The notes: generated by a model not told the origin, from the sequence alone. Shown: positions 16,902 to 26,125, numbered from the stretch's first letter. The stretch is DNA of 64,000 nt from Pedobacter hiemivivus (GCF_004331685.1 NZ_SJSM01000003.1:483544-547543); one strand, 5' to 3'. Program-made: numbers and translations.

Positions 16902-19266
16902 ATGGGTCGGTAATAGAAACTTCTCCGGTCTCCACATGCCCTGCAAATTGTCTGCTATAGCCTTCGTATTTGACAGCTGTTACGGTAAAATCGTACCATG
17001 AATTGCTGTTTTTTAAATTGATTATGATCTTTAGTTTCTGCAAAGGTGCTAAGGTAATGTGCTTTGGATGGGTGCTTTTGTAAACGTGGTCGGCAATCTC
17101 CAGTTTAACCTCTTTGTTTTCTTTGTTTTCCAGAAATAGTTCGATGTTGCCAGTCGGTTTTTTACTTAAGGTCCCGGCATTTTCATACCCGCAATTGATT
17201 TTTATGGCTGGATCATTTTTACTGCCTTTAAAGCGACGGAAAAAGCCATTTGGTCCATTAACATTTAGGTCGTAATTATGGTCATTAAAGGCCGATAATT
17301 TTAAACTGTCGGAGACTTTGTCGCCAGCCAGCACCGCATAATTCCAGGTTTTTCCTGCAATACCGTTATAAATATTTGAGGTGTGCAGTAAAAATGGAGC
17401 GCCTACAGGGACAGTTTTTTGACCAAAATTTCCTTTCCCCGCTTCAAACTGAAGCATTATGTTTTCTTTTTTTGCATCCAGACTGCAAGCTGCAAATAGC
17501 TCATAAGGAAGTGCACATGCCTGTTTAGTACCTTTTTCCTGTTGTGGCATTAAGGATGAAGATAAAGGGGAGAAAGCAGGATTTGAGTTGATCTTTTCTA
17601 TGTCTTGTTGTGATAAAGGATTGGGTTTAACCTGAGGCGGTTTATTCCTTGCATTGGTGATATTGATTAAAACCTCTTCTTTATTTAATAGGGGCGGTAC
17701 ACCTGATTGGTTTCCAGTAGCCGGCCTGAAAGCAGATGTTAAATCGCCACATATCGCTCTTCTCCAGCTGCTGATATTATTACTTTTGATCGTTTTTCCT
17801 GTTTTTTTACTTAAAAATTGCTCCAAAAACATCAGGCATGAGGTATGATCAAACACCTGTGAATTTACATATCCGCCTTTGCTCCAGGGAGAGGCAATGA
17901 GCATTGGTACTCTATAGCCCAGACCAATTGGACTATCTTTTTTCAATTCATAATCTACAGCTACATCAATCTTGGCAGAAACTTTTCCCGTATCGGCAGC
18001 ATTTGGTTTAGGTACCACATAAGGGGGTACATGATCAAAATAACCGTCATTCTCATCATAAGTGAGGATAAAGATGGTCTTTTTCCACACTTCTGGGTTT
18101 TTGGTTAGGATATCTATTGCTTCAGAAACATACCAGGTTCCATATAAAGGCGAGCTGGTGTGGTCAGAGAATTTTTCGGGAGCGACCAACCAGGAGACTG
18201 TGGGTAGCTTTCCATGATCCACATCAGATCTGAATTGATGAAATATATCGTGTTTAGGGATGGCAATGGTTTGTTCCTGGCCATTGTCATCTTTAAAAGT
18301 AAAAGGAGTTAGCGCCAGGTAATTCTCTGGAGCATTAATGTTTGTTGCAAATGCTTTATCGATCAGGTTCTTCTCTTTGGAAGATAGGTTATCGTATTTG
18401 GCTCTAACCTGTTCAGCCGTTAATGGTGGATTTACCGTATTGTCGCCGTTTTTTCTAAAATAAGCAGATAGCTTAACGTTGTAACGTTTTACATATTCAA
18501 GGGCGTTATCGCCGTAATTGCCTAGCCAGTCGTCTATACCTTCGCCCTTCAGATCCGAAGTCCACAATTCATTTTGGTAGATCTTCCAACTGATGTCATG
18601 GTCTTCTAAAAGTTCTGGAAAAGTATGCCAGTCTACATAGACATTTTTTCTTGATTCGGCTTGTCCATTGTTTACAACTGCGGTGGCAGTTCCGTTTTGT
18701 TCTGGTCTGATGGTTCCCGACCAAAAGAATAAGCGGTTAGGTGTTGTACCTGTTAATGACGAACAGAAGTGATGATCACAAATGGTAAAGGCGTCTGCCA
18801 TAGCGTAATAAAAAGGCACGTCAGTTCGGTCATAATAGGCCAGTGACATTACAGTTTTTACAGGGACCCATTTATCATAACGACCTGTATTGCGTGCTGC
18901 TAATTGGTCGTTCCAGGAATGCGGTAATCCACCTTGCCAGGTGATTTTGGTTTTATTAATATCGACATGGAAAGGTGCATAGGTATTACCTGTATCATCC
19001 TTTTGTAGCCACACTTTATTTTGATCGGGAAGGGTAAAAGTTCTTGGATCGTTAAAGCCACGTATACCTTTAAGCTTCCCAAACATATGATCAAAAGAGC
19101 GATTTTCCTGCATTAAGAACACAATATGCTCTGCATCCTGAAAAGTGCTTCCCGGATCGGCGCTAATCGCCATGGCTTTTTGAATAGACATGGGAATTAC
19201 ATTGGGTAAACCCGCTGCGCCTGATAATATTGCTGCTTTTTTAAGAAAATCCCTTCTTGAGTTCAT
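16882..19266 (-). CDS. Phosphocholine-type phospholipase C, Tat-exported
   Basis: A 794-residue phosphoesterase of the bacterial PLC family (PlcH/PlcN/acid phosphatase AcpA superfamily). The N-terminus is a twin-arginine signal (NSRRDFLKKAAILSGAAGLP). Family motifs are VFLMQENRSFDHMFGKLKG, HHFCSSLTGTTPNRLFFWSG and ILTYDENDGYFDHVPP, which carry metal ligands and the active site. Two C-terminal DUF756-type beta domains (about 600-790) complete the usual architecture. It should hydrolyse phosphatidylcholine or sphingomyelin outside the cytoplasm. A tatC gene is present in this window. It lies 98 bp after eboF on the same strand. Confidence 0.92.
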   Translation of the reverse strand: MNSRRDFLKKAAILSGAAGLPNVIPMSIQKAMAISADPGSTFQDAEHIVFLMQENRSFDHMFGKLKGIRGFNDPRTFTLPDQNKVWLQKDDTGNTYAPFHVDINKTKITWQGGLPHSWNDQLAARNTGRYDKWVPVKTVMSLAYYDRTDVPFYYAMADAFTICDHHFCSSLTGTTPNRLFFWSGTIRPEQNGTATAVVNNGQAESRKNVYVDWHTFPELLEDHDISWKIYQNELWTSDLKGEGIDDWLGNYGDNALEYVKRYNVKLSAYFRKNGDNTVNPPLTAEQVRAKYDNLSSKEKNLIDKAFATNINAPENYLALTPFTFKDDNGQEQTIAIPKHDIFHQFRSDVDHGKLPTVSWLVAPEKFSDHTSSPLYGTWYVSEAIDILTKNPEVWKKTIFILTYDENDGYFDHVPPYVVPKPNAADTGKVSAKIDVAVDYELKKDSPIGLGYRVPMLIASPWSKGGYVNSQVFDHTSCLMFLEQFLSKKTGKTIKSNNISSWRRAICGDLTSAFRPATGNQSGVPPLLNKEEVLINITNARNKPPQVKPNPLSQQDIEKINSNPAFSPLSSSLMPQQEKGTKQACALPYELFAACSLDAKKENIMLQFEAGKGNFGQKTVPVGAPFLLHTSNIYNGIAGKTWNYAVLAGDKVSDSLKLSAFNDHNYDLNVNGPNGFFRRFKGSKNDPAIKINCGYENAGTLSKKPTGNIELFLENKENKEVKLEIADHVYKSTHPKHITLAPLQKLKIIINLKNSNSWYDFTVTAVKYEGYSRQFAGHVETGEVSITDPFMGGLL

Positions 19267-19314
19267 TTGGTTTTAATCGTGTTAGCTAAACCAAACTTAA
19301 CAATAATCTTTATA

Positions 19315-19336
19315 TAATAAAATGCTGCATTTATTA
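19315..19336. promoter_or_regulatory. Inverted repeat between eboF and phospholipase C
   Basis: TAATAAaATGC and GCATTTATTA form an inverted repeat around a single T (one bulged A) in the 98-bp gap. It could be an operator for the phospholipase gene or a weak transcript-end structure. No U-tract supports a strong terminator. Confidence 0.3.
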
Positions 19337-19364
19337 TCAAAATATGATTTTTTTGTCAGGATGG

Positions 19365-20717
19365 TTAGCCCTGCAAAGCCTTCCAAATGACATCGTAAAC
19401 TTGGGTTGCAGTTCTATTTTCCGAGTTTAACTCTGGCTCGGTAATTAAAACAGGATGGAAATCTGCAGGGGTATTTAGGCTACCATGTGAGCCTTTTATC
19501 AGTGTTGCATCCAATGGGATCACATCCATGATGTATCTGAAGCCTGCTTTTTTTCTAAGTAATTTATAGGCAGCCCTTGGTTTAGATGACATGAACATTT
19601 CAACGGGATCATAACCCGGTTTTTTATGGATATCAACACACCTTGCATAATCGGGTGCTTTGGCATCGTCGAGCCAAAAGTAATAGGTAAACCAGCTTTC
19701 TGGCTTGGCAACCAATACAAAATCTCCGGCCCGGTCATGGTTAATACCATGTGCTTTTTTACCTTCTTCATCCAAAACCAGTGCAATACCTGGGCTCTGA
19801 TTAAGTATATTTTTTACCTGTTCAGTTACAGATTTATCATTGATGTAAACGTGGGCAATCTGATGATCGGCAACAACAAATGCTTTTGAAGCACCGGCAT
19901 CTAACAATTCTAATCCACGTTCTGTACGGATTTGCAATAGTCCGGCCTCCCTAAAAGCACGGTTTAAATGTACAGGGTTGTTTACAGGGGTAATGCCATA
20001 TTCTGAAAGAACGATCACATTGGCATGCTTGCTTTCATAAAAGCCAATTAATTCTTTTAGTATAGCATCTATTTCGTTTAATTCTTTGCCAATATGATCA
20101 AAGTTGGGCCCAAATTTTTGCAGACAATAGTCTAGATGTGGTAAATAGATTAGCGTTAAAGTGGGATCGTAAATTTCATCGGTTAGCATTGATGCATCGG
20201 CGATCCACTTAGATGATTTTATATTTGCTCCTGGTCCCCAAAACTGAAACAAAGGAAACTGACCTAGTTTTTCTTGTAAAATATCGCGTAGTTCTGCTGG
20301 TTCTGAGTAGCAATCTGGCATTTTTCTGCCGTCGGCCAGGTAGTTTGGACGTGGTGTTACCGAATAGTCTGCATTGGAGTACATATTGTACCACCAAAAC
20401 ATATTTGAGCAGGTAAAGTTGGGGTTTTCCTTTTTCGCCTGATCCCAGATCTTTTCAACTTGCACGAGCTTGTTTGATTGCTTCCAGAATTTAATCTCGG
20501 CATCGGTTTCGTCATACCATCCATTGCCAACTATACCATGTTCGGTAGGTTGCTTGCCTGTTAAGTAGGTTGATTGTACTGCAGTGGTTACTGCAGGTAA
20601 CATAGGAGCTATGGTACTCAGTTTTTTATTTTTAATATACTGCTCTAAAAATGGCGTATGTTTTCCAATCAGGTTTGCGGACAGTCCAACAACGTCTATA
20701 ACTACAGTTTTCTTCAT
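19365..20717 (-). CDS. eboF: EboF: alkaline phosphatase superfamily nucleotide pyrophosphatase/phosphodiesterase-like
   Basis: A 450-residue type I phosphodiesterase/nucleotide pyrophosphatase homologue. It starts with the first metal ligand region (KKTVVIDVVGLSANL). The catalytic-Thr motif follows (LPAVTTAVQSTYLTGKQPTEHGI), with later metal-ligand patches SEYGITPV and KGSHGSLNTP. No signal peptide, so it is cytoplasmic. It is the last gene of the ebo operon, 15 bp after eboE. The cluster's phosphatase is thought to remove phosphate or pyrophosphate from a pathway intermediate, but the substrate is not known. Confidence 0.88.
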   Translation of the reverse strand: MKKTVVIDVVGLSANLIGKHTPFLEQYIKNKKLSTIAPMLPAVTTAVQSTYLTGKQPTEHGIVGNGWYDETDAEIKFWKQSNKLVQVEKIWDQAKKENPNFTCSNMFWWYNMYSNADYSVTPRPNYLADGRKMPDCYSEPAELRDILQEKLGQFPLFQFWGPGANIKSSKWIADASMLTDEIYDPTLTLIYLPHLDYCLQKFGPNFDHIGKELNEIDAILKELIGFYESKHANVIVLSEYGITPVNNPVHLNRAFREAGLLQIRTERGLELLDAGASKAFVVADHQIAHVYINDKSVTEQVKNILNQSPGIALVLDEEGKKAHGINHDRAGDFVLVAKPESWFTYYFWLDDAKAPDYARCVDIHKKPGYDPVEMFMSSKPRAAYKLLRKKAGFRYIMDVIPLDATLIKGSHGSLNTPADFHPVLITEPELNSENRTATQVYDVIWKALQG

Positions 20718-20732
20718 CTAAATAAATTGTAT

Positions 20733-21941
20733 CTATGCCAAGGTATCAATCACCCAGTTTAGCTCATTGCTGATCGATTGGGCGATCGGTAATTTTATTT
20801 GTTCAGGTAATACTTCCCAAGTGTAGGTTTCGACTTCCAGGTGGTTGGTAAAAGGTTTGTTTTTTTGTAGCTCAAGTAGGGTGGTAATGTCATCCTGTGT
20901 AGACTGTAGTAATCCGATTTCTTTAATTGAAATGGGTACATGAAAATGCGAGCGCCATTGTTCAATATTTTCGAGGTCAAAGTCTTCAAGCGCCTGTGGC
21001 AGGTCGGGGTATCTGATTAACGAACCATCTTTTTTTAAGGCCACCACCTGATGTAAGTAGGTAGATTCATTAAATGTAGAGAAACTCGTTTTTATAGCTA
21101 ATTTTTCTGCTATAGATCCCTTTATATCTGCCTTTAGTGCAGCGCTGATTTGGATCTTGCCAACCCCAATTTCTTTTTGTTCCAGTTCTGCGAGCACCGC
21201 TTCATGGTTTTCGTAACCGATGGCGAAATGGCATACATCATAACACAAGCATAGGTGCTTTTTTATGTGAACTGCAGCATCCTGAGTTGAAATGTTGAAT
21301 TGTTCTGTCAGGATTGGAGTACCCAAAACAAGAAGATCGTTTTCAAACCAATCGATAAACTCTCTTCCCGTTTCCAATATCCCATCTGGTTCAGGTTCTA
21401 TGTCGAGATGTAACAGCTGTCCAGTCTCCTGATGAATGGTCATCAATAGGCCAATGACGGTTATGATATTTAGTGTAGCCGCTTCTTTTGCATTGTTAAA
21501 ATCTACCTCATTTTTAAACCAATGTCGGTAACTAAGGGGAGAGGTAGAAATGCCGCCGTCCATACCTTGGGGTAGTAATGCTTTCAGGATATGAAACAGC
21601 CGTATGGTATAATCCTTGCGCTCATCGGTAGTCCAGTCCGGTGTATGTACATGCTCTTTCACAACGGTATGATGAAAATCTCCATAAGGGAAACCATTCA
21701 TGGTAAAAACATAGGCGTCATTTTCTGTTAACCACTGCTTAAATTGCAATAAAGTCTCCTCATTTCTCAATTCCAGACTGGCTTCATTAGAAAGTCTTAA
21801 TCCGAGCCCTAATGGTTCGTTCGGGGCAATGGTTTGTTTTATAACCGGGAAGTTTTGTTTTAAGGCATTAAAATCTTCCTCCCAGTTTTTGCCTGCATGA
21901 ATGTTTGTACAATAGGTTAAATGGCCTGTGTTTACTTTCAT
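20733..21941 (-). CDS. eboE: EboE: xylose-isomerase-like TIM barrel protein
   Basis: A 402-residue sugar-isomerase-like TIM-barrel protein, the form annotated as metabolite traffic protein EboE. It starts VNTGHLTYCTNIHAGKNWEED. Acidic and His patches such as LHLDIEPEPDG and LCYDVCHFAIGYE sit where the metal-binding residues of the xylose isomerase-like fold occur. Its ATG lies 1 bp after the eboD stop. The reaction is unknown; an isomerase or epimerase role on a sugar-like intermediate is inferred from the fold. Confidence 0.85.
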   Translation of the reverse strand: MKVNTGHLTYCTNIHAGKNWEEDFNALKQNFPVIKQTIAPNEPLGLGLRLSNEASLELRNEETLLQFKQWLTENDAYVFTMNGFPYGDFHHTVVKEHVHTPDWTTDERKDYTIRLFHILKALLPQGMDGGISTSPLSYRHWFKNEVDFNNAKEAATLNIITVIGLLMTIHQETGQLLHLDIEPEPDGILETGREFIDWFENDLLVLGTPILTEQFNISTQDAAVHIKKHLCLCYDVCHFAIGYENHEAVLAELEQKEIGVGKIQISAALKADIKGSIAEKLAIKTSFSTFNESTYLHQVVALKKDGSLIRYPDLPQALEDFDLENIEQWRSHFHVPISIKEIGLLQSTQDDITTLLELQKNKPFTNHLEVETYTWEVLPEQIKLPIAQSISNELNWVIDTLA

Positions 21942-21942
21942 G

Positions 21943-23121
21943 TTAGTGATTTATGGAGTTTAAAACCAGGTTGTTTTTCGCAAAATTGGCTACATAATCA
22001 CTCGCTTTAATCAGGAGTTGATGATCCATTTCATGTACTTCTTTTCCAGTGCCCAGGTCTGTTAACAGTGTAATCGTTAGTTTACCGCCTAGATGTTCCT
22101 GAAATTCTGTTAATCCTTTTAAAATAGGTGATTGAGTATCCTTAATCTGGATGATAGGATCGGTGATTTCGAAGGACAGCTGCAGCATTACAGATAGTAT
22201 GCGCTGCAATTTATCCTCAGTTAGCAAACCTGCAAAAAAGGAATAAGTACTGTCAAGTGCGATCCCCATTGCTACAGCTTCGCCATGTAAAACCGTAAAT
22301 TGGCTCAGCTGTTCCTGTTTATGTGCACTCCAATGGCCAAAATCTAATGGCCTTGCAGATCCGGTTTCAAAAGGATCCGCCCCTGCAATATGGTCTAGAT
22401 GTAGTTTTGCACAATGTTTAATCAGGTAGTTCATGCTGTCTGTATGCTTTGAAGCCAACTCATTTGCATGATCTTCTATCCAGTAAAAAAACGCTGGATC
22501 TTTAATGAGGGCAACTTTTATGGCTTCTGAAATTCCGGATCGGTAATCTCTGTCACTTAGGGTTTGTAAAAATTGTTCGTCATTAAATACGGCGGTAGGG
22601 GGGGCAAATGTTCCTAGGAAATTCTTTTTCCCTTTGTAATTGATGCCATTTTTAACGCCGATTCCTGAGTCGTTTTGGGACAATACAGTAGTTGGGATAC
22701 GGATATGTTTAATTCCTCTGTGCGATACTGCGGCGGCATAACCGACCAAATCAAGCACGGCGCCTCCGCCGATGGCAGCAATATAGGAGTGCCGGTCTAT
22801 ACCATGAACATCTACTGCCTCAACGAGCTGGTCAAATAACTGGGGATCGTTTTTTGAAGCCTCGCCGCCTGGAATGATCATGATGTCGTTGATCAGGTTT
22901 AATTCGCTGCACTTCTTAAAATATGCTTTGATATCACTGATCAAATTTGGGTGCGTAATGGCTACACCTTCATCAATCACAAAGAATATTTTTTGGCTTC
23001 CTTCTGCCGGTCTTCCTTTAAAAAAGTCAGCAAGGATAGTATTGGTGCTTTGGAAAAGGGAATTGGTAAAATATATTTTGTAGTCAAATTTGACACTAAA
23101 AGACTGTTCTAAAAAACTCAT
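21943..23121 (-). CDS. eboD: EboD: 3-dehydroquinate-synthase-like cyclase
   Basis: A sugar-phosphate cyclase of the AroB family, 393 residues. Conserved AroB features are seen: the NAD-binding AAIGGGAVLDLVGYAAA, TVLSQNDSGIGVKNGIN, the metal-ligand Glu in GISEAIKVALIKD, and metal-ligand His in DFGHWSAHKQEQ and LHGEAVAMGIAL. The ATG at 23121 (MSFLEQSF) is chosen, since a longer frame starting at 23208 would add 29 residues overlapping eboC. It is a paralogue within the ebo cluster and probably not the housekeeping aroB. It likely cyclises a sugar phosphate, but the product is unknown. Confidence 0.88.
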   Translation of the reverse strand: MSFLEQSFSVKFDYKIYFTNSLFQSTNTILADFFKGRPAEGSQKIFFVIDEGVAITHPNLISDIKAYFKKCSELNLINDIMIIPGGEASKNDPQLFDQLVEAVDVHGIDRHSYIAAIGGGAVLDLVGYAAAVSHRGIKHIRIPTTVLSQNDSGIGVKNGINYKGKKNFLGTFAPPTAVFNDEQFLQTLSDRDYRSGISEAIKVALIKDPAFFYWIEDHANELASKHTDSMNYLIKHCAKLHLDHIAGADPFETGSARPLDFGHWSAHKQEQLSQFTVLHGEAVAMGIALDSTYSFFAGLLTEDKLQRILSVMLQLSFEITDPIIQIKDTQSPILKGLTEFQEHLGGKLTITLLTDLGTGKEVHEMDHQLLIKASDYVANFAKNNLVLNSINH

Positions 23122-23132
23122 AAAAATGCGAA

Positions 23133-24047
23133 CTAAGTAACGGCAAATGCTTTGCCTAATAGTATGGATATGGGTAATAAAATGACGATAAATATGGCAA
23201 CGTTCCATACACCAAAGGCTGCGGCCCAGGATGCATTCATTAAAATTAGGGCAATAACGCCTGATTTTACGGCTTTTCCTATGTTTTTACCAACTGGAAA
23301 CTGGATGGCGATGAGTAGGGGCGTAAAGATCATCAAGGTAAAGGGAACTATAAAAATAAGCGCAGACAGGAGGTTGCCCTTGGTTTGTGCAATGACTAAA
23401 ATAGCCGCAATAACCACAGTATAAAGCACTGAAGCAAAGTAAAGTGTTTTTTTACTACCCCCGTGTACTTCCCCTCTGCTGATCATGGTGATTGCAGCGA
23501 TATAAATGATTGGAACAATGGCTAAAAACCACCACTGTTGTATGGCTGTAGGGATGATGCTTATGCCTAATAGTAAATTTAAACCACGGCATAACCCCAT
23601 ATTTAAGGGACCGAAAATTGCACTGTGTTTTAAGAATTTGTTATAAATCAGGCAGCTTACCATGATCGCCACTGCCAGGTATTGCGAATTTGAATTGTAA
23701 AGGCCCGCTGCAAAAATGCCGATAAAGAAAAAGATGCCGCCAAAAATCGTTGCCGCTTTTTTGGAGATTAGTCCACTCGGAATAGGGCGTTCGGGACGTT
23801 CTTTGGCATCCAGATCTGCATCAAAAACATCATTAAGGATAATTCCACCACTGTAAAGTCCTATCGTAGATATACACAATAGGATAACAGGGAGCAAAGA
23901 AATTTGTGGCCCAGTACCCCAACCGAAAGTTCCAGGAGCCAGTTGTATAAAATAACCTGCAATGGCCATTCCAGCCATTACATCAGCAACCGCTGTAATC
24001 ACATTGGCTGGGCGCATTAGCCTCAGGTATCCCAATAGTTTTTTCAT
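23133..24047 (-). CDS. eboC: EboC: UbiA-like membrane prenyltransferase
   Basis: A 304-residue polytopic membrane protein of the UbiA family with about nine membrane helices. The first Asp-rich motif is clear: NDVFDADLDAKERPERPIPSG (Asn72, Asp73, Asp76, Asp80), which binds Mg-diphosphate of the prenyl donor. The expected second Asp-rich loop is not recognisable; ISRGEVHGG stands in that part. It would attach a prenyl chain to a polar acceptor at the inner membrane. It lies 7 bp after eboB and 11 bp before eboD. Confidence 0.88.
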   Translation of the reverse strand: MKKLLGYLRLMRPANVITAVADVMAGMAIAGYFIQLAPGTFGWGTGPQISLLPVILLCISTIGLYSGGIILNDVFDADLDAKERPERPIPSGLISKKAATIFGGIFFFIGIFAAGLYNSNSQYLAVAIMVSCLIYNKFLKHSAIFGPLNMGLCRGLNLLLGISIIPTAIQQWWFLAIVPIIYIAAITMISRGEVHGGSKKTLYFASVLYTVVIAAILVIAQTKGNLLSALIFIVPFTLMIFTPLLIAIQFPVGKNIGKAVKSGVIALILMNASWAAAFGVWNVAIFIVILLPISILLGKAFAVT

Positions 24048-24054
24048 GATAAGA

Positions 24055-25041
24055 TTATGAAATAATGATTGAATTCTTGTCTACTCTTGGTTGTTGCCCC
24101 CCACGTAGGATGGAGTTGCTTGCAAACTTCTGACTTTGATCAATATTTTTAATCGTAGTAAAGTCATCTTCATTGATTTGTCCACTTTGCGCAAATGCGG
24201 TAATGGCATTGCGATAAGTAACTAGCTCAATATCGGCAAGGCTAATGCCCGATCTTTTCATTAAAGCGGCAGTTTTAGGAATAGCTAAAGGATCGCTAAT
24301 GCCCCAATCGGCAGCAGAATTGATCATGATTCTTTCCGATCCATATTGTTTAACCACTTCTACCATACGTTCATTTCCCATTTTTGTAAAAGGGTAAATG
24401 GTAAAGGCTGCCCAAAATCCTCTGTCGAGTACTTCTTTTACTGTTTCCTCATTGTTATGGTCTACGATGACCATGTACGGTGCCAAACCTTGTTCGATGG
24501 CAATGTCCATGCTTCGTTGAGTTCCTTTTTTCTTATCGCGGTGTGGGGTATGAATTTGTACCGGAAGGCCAGCTTCAAGGGCAAGATCCAGTTGCAGTCG
24601 ATAATATTTCTCTTCAGCTGCGGTCTGATCATCAAAGCCAATTTCGCCGATTCCGACTACACCTTCTTTAAAAATAAACTGCGGCAAAATTTCCATGACC
24701 TGCTCAGCCAGTTTTTCATTGTTGGCTTCACGGGAGTTTAGTCCTATTGTGCAGTAGTGTTTAATGCCAAATTGCGATGACCTAAATCTTTCCCAACCAA
24801 TCAGGCTACTGTAATAATCGGTAAAGCTGTCTACACCGGTTCGCGGTTGTCCAAGCCAAAAGGCCGGTTCTATCAGGGCTACAATACCGGCATCGGCCAT
24901 GGCCTGATAATCATCCGTAGTTCGGGAGGTCATGTGTACATGCGGATCGAAGAACTTCATTCCGCTGATATCGTTCAGGTCAAGGGTAGTTTGTATTTTT
25001 TCGCCCTTGTTTCTTTCCTCAAAATTCTCATTACAGCACAT
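24055..25041 (-). CDS. eboB: EboB: TatD-family metal-dependent hydrolase
   Basis: A 328-residue amidohydrolase-superfamily protein of the TatD type. The metal-binding HxH is in MKFFDPHVHMTSRTTDDYQ, a Glu in VVGIGEIGFDD, the next His in VQIHTPHRDKKKG, another in MVIVDHNNEETV and the late Asp in INSAADWGIS. The ATG at 25041 lies 8 bp after the eboA stop. Homologues usually begin nearer residue 20, so an internal start is possible. Substrate unknown. Confidence 0.87.
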   Translation of the reverse strand: MCCNENFEERNKGEKIQTTLDLNDISGMKFFDPHVHMTSRTTDDYQAMADAGIVALIEPAFWLGQPRTGVDSFTDYYSSLIGWERFRSSQFGIKHYCTIGLNSREANNEKLAEQVMEILPQFIFKEGVVGIGEIGFDDQTAAEEKYYRLQLDLALEAGLPVQIHTPHRDKKKGTQRSMDIAIEQGLAPYMVIVDHNNEETVKEVLDRGFWAAFTIYPFTKMGNERMVEVVKQYGSERIMINSAADWGISDPLAIPKTAALMKRSGISLADIELVTYRNAITAFAQSGQINEDDFTTIKNIDQSQKFASNSILRGGQQPRVDKNSIIIS

Positions 25042-25049
25042 AGTTCATT

Positions 25050-25748
25050 TTATATTTGTGGGTTCATTTGTTGTGTCAATTGATAAATCTCTGGTGCTAC
25101 AGTTCTATGCGCAGCCAAACGTTCCTGTATATAATCCATTAAGGTTTCAGACAGGGCAGGGTTTATTCTTTCGTAAAGTCCGTAGATTTTGTCCACCTCT
25201 TTTTCAGTAAAAAAGGCTTTAAGCACCAGTTGGTTCCATGAAGGTGTGGATAGGAATTTAGCGGGATAGGGATTGTGGTACATAATGGCCTCTAATACGA
25301 TTCCTATGTTACTTCTTATCCCTTCTTCGCATCTTGCAATCCATTCTTCTGGGTAACAATAAATGGGTAGGGCAGAATATAACGCTACTTGCTCATTCAT
25401 CTCTGCAGTCGCAAATAAGCCGTTAATCTTTTTTAAATAGTTTTCTTTGTCTCCTGCCGGGACTTGCATTAAAAGCCAAACGCGACACAGCCTGTCGATT
25501 GTCCAGTTATTAAGCTCCAGACCGGACATGGATAGGTTGATCTCTATTACTTCATTACTATTTAGCTCAACGATATTCCTTCCTGTTAATCTTGAAAGCT
25601 GAGAAAAGCTAAGATTCAGTTGCATTGACCTTTCTTCAGTCTTTACTAAATTGATCTTTTTTTCCAGCCAGTCCCAGGCATCACTGCTTAGGTTTCGTTT
25701 AATGATTTGCTGGAAAAGTTTATACAGATTTATATCTATTACAGGCAT
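25050..25748 (-). CDS. eboA: EboA domain-containing protein
   Basis: A 232-residue, mostly alpha-helical soluble protein of the EboA family, found in bacterial ebo clusters and of no known biochemistry. It has no signal peptide or membrane helix. It follows the TMEM220-like gene by 5 bp and precedes eboB by 8 bp. The identification rests mainly on the position upstream of eboB-F and on sequence character (repeated helical segments such as AWDWLEKKINL and WTIDRLCRVWLLMQVP). The assignment is good because the whole ordered cluster is present. Confidence 0.8.
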   Translation of the reverse strand: MPVIDINLYKLFQQIIKRNLSSDAWDWLEKKINLVKTEERSMQLNLSFSQLSRLTGRNIVELNSNEVIEINLSMSGLELNNWTIDRLCRVWLLMQVPAGDKENYLKKINGLFATAEMNEQVALYSALPIYCYPEEWIARCEEGIRSNIGIVLEAIMYHNPYPAKFLSTPSWNQLVLKAFFTEKEVDKIYGLYERINPALSETLMDYIQERLAAHRTVAPEIYQLTQQMNPQI

Positions 25749-25753
25749 TTTAC

Positions 25754-26125
25754 TTAGTTAACAGCTACAAAATAGTTAATTGCAAGCGCTCCGCTAATGA
25801 TTAGTAAGCCGAAAAACTCTCTGGTTTTCTCTATATAAGGTTTTGTAGCCTGCATACTTTCTACCAGGCTAGGCCTTTTATAGCGTAGTATCCAGTCTCG
25901 TACACCATCTTTAACAAAAAATAAGATTATAGCATAAATCACATAGAAGGATATGGCCGCAAGATACACAGTAGGGTAAAAATGATTAAATACGGCAAAT
26001 CCACAACAGATGGATGCAATCATATAAATCGGTACCCAGAGCCAGGAATCACTATCATTTAGGTTTACATAAGCGAATAAAATAAAGGCAATGCAAAAAA
26101 TGGAGTTTAAAATACTCAGTAGCAT
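25754..26125 (-). CDS. TMEM220-like membrane protein, first gene of the ebo operon
   Basis: A 123-residue membrane protein with four hydrophobic helices and the short polar loop FAYVNLNDSDSWLWVPIYM after the first helix, typical of the TMEM220 (transmembrane family 220) proteins. Its function is not known. Its stop codon is only 5 bp upstream of the eboA ATG, so it is in the same transcription unit and should be counted with the cluster. It is the promoter-proximal gene. Confidence 0.75.
   Translation of the reverse strand: MLLSILNSIFCIAFILFAYVNLNDSDSWLWVPIYMIASICCGFAVFNHFYPTVYLAAISFYVIYAIILFFVKDGVRDWILRYKRPSLVESMQATKPYIEKTREFFGLLIISGALAINYFVAVN

Noticed and set aside
23122..23208. 29-residue N-terminal extension of eboD
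   Set aside because: It overlaps eboC and has no dehydroquinate synthase character; MSFLEQSF is the natural start.
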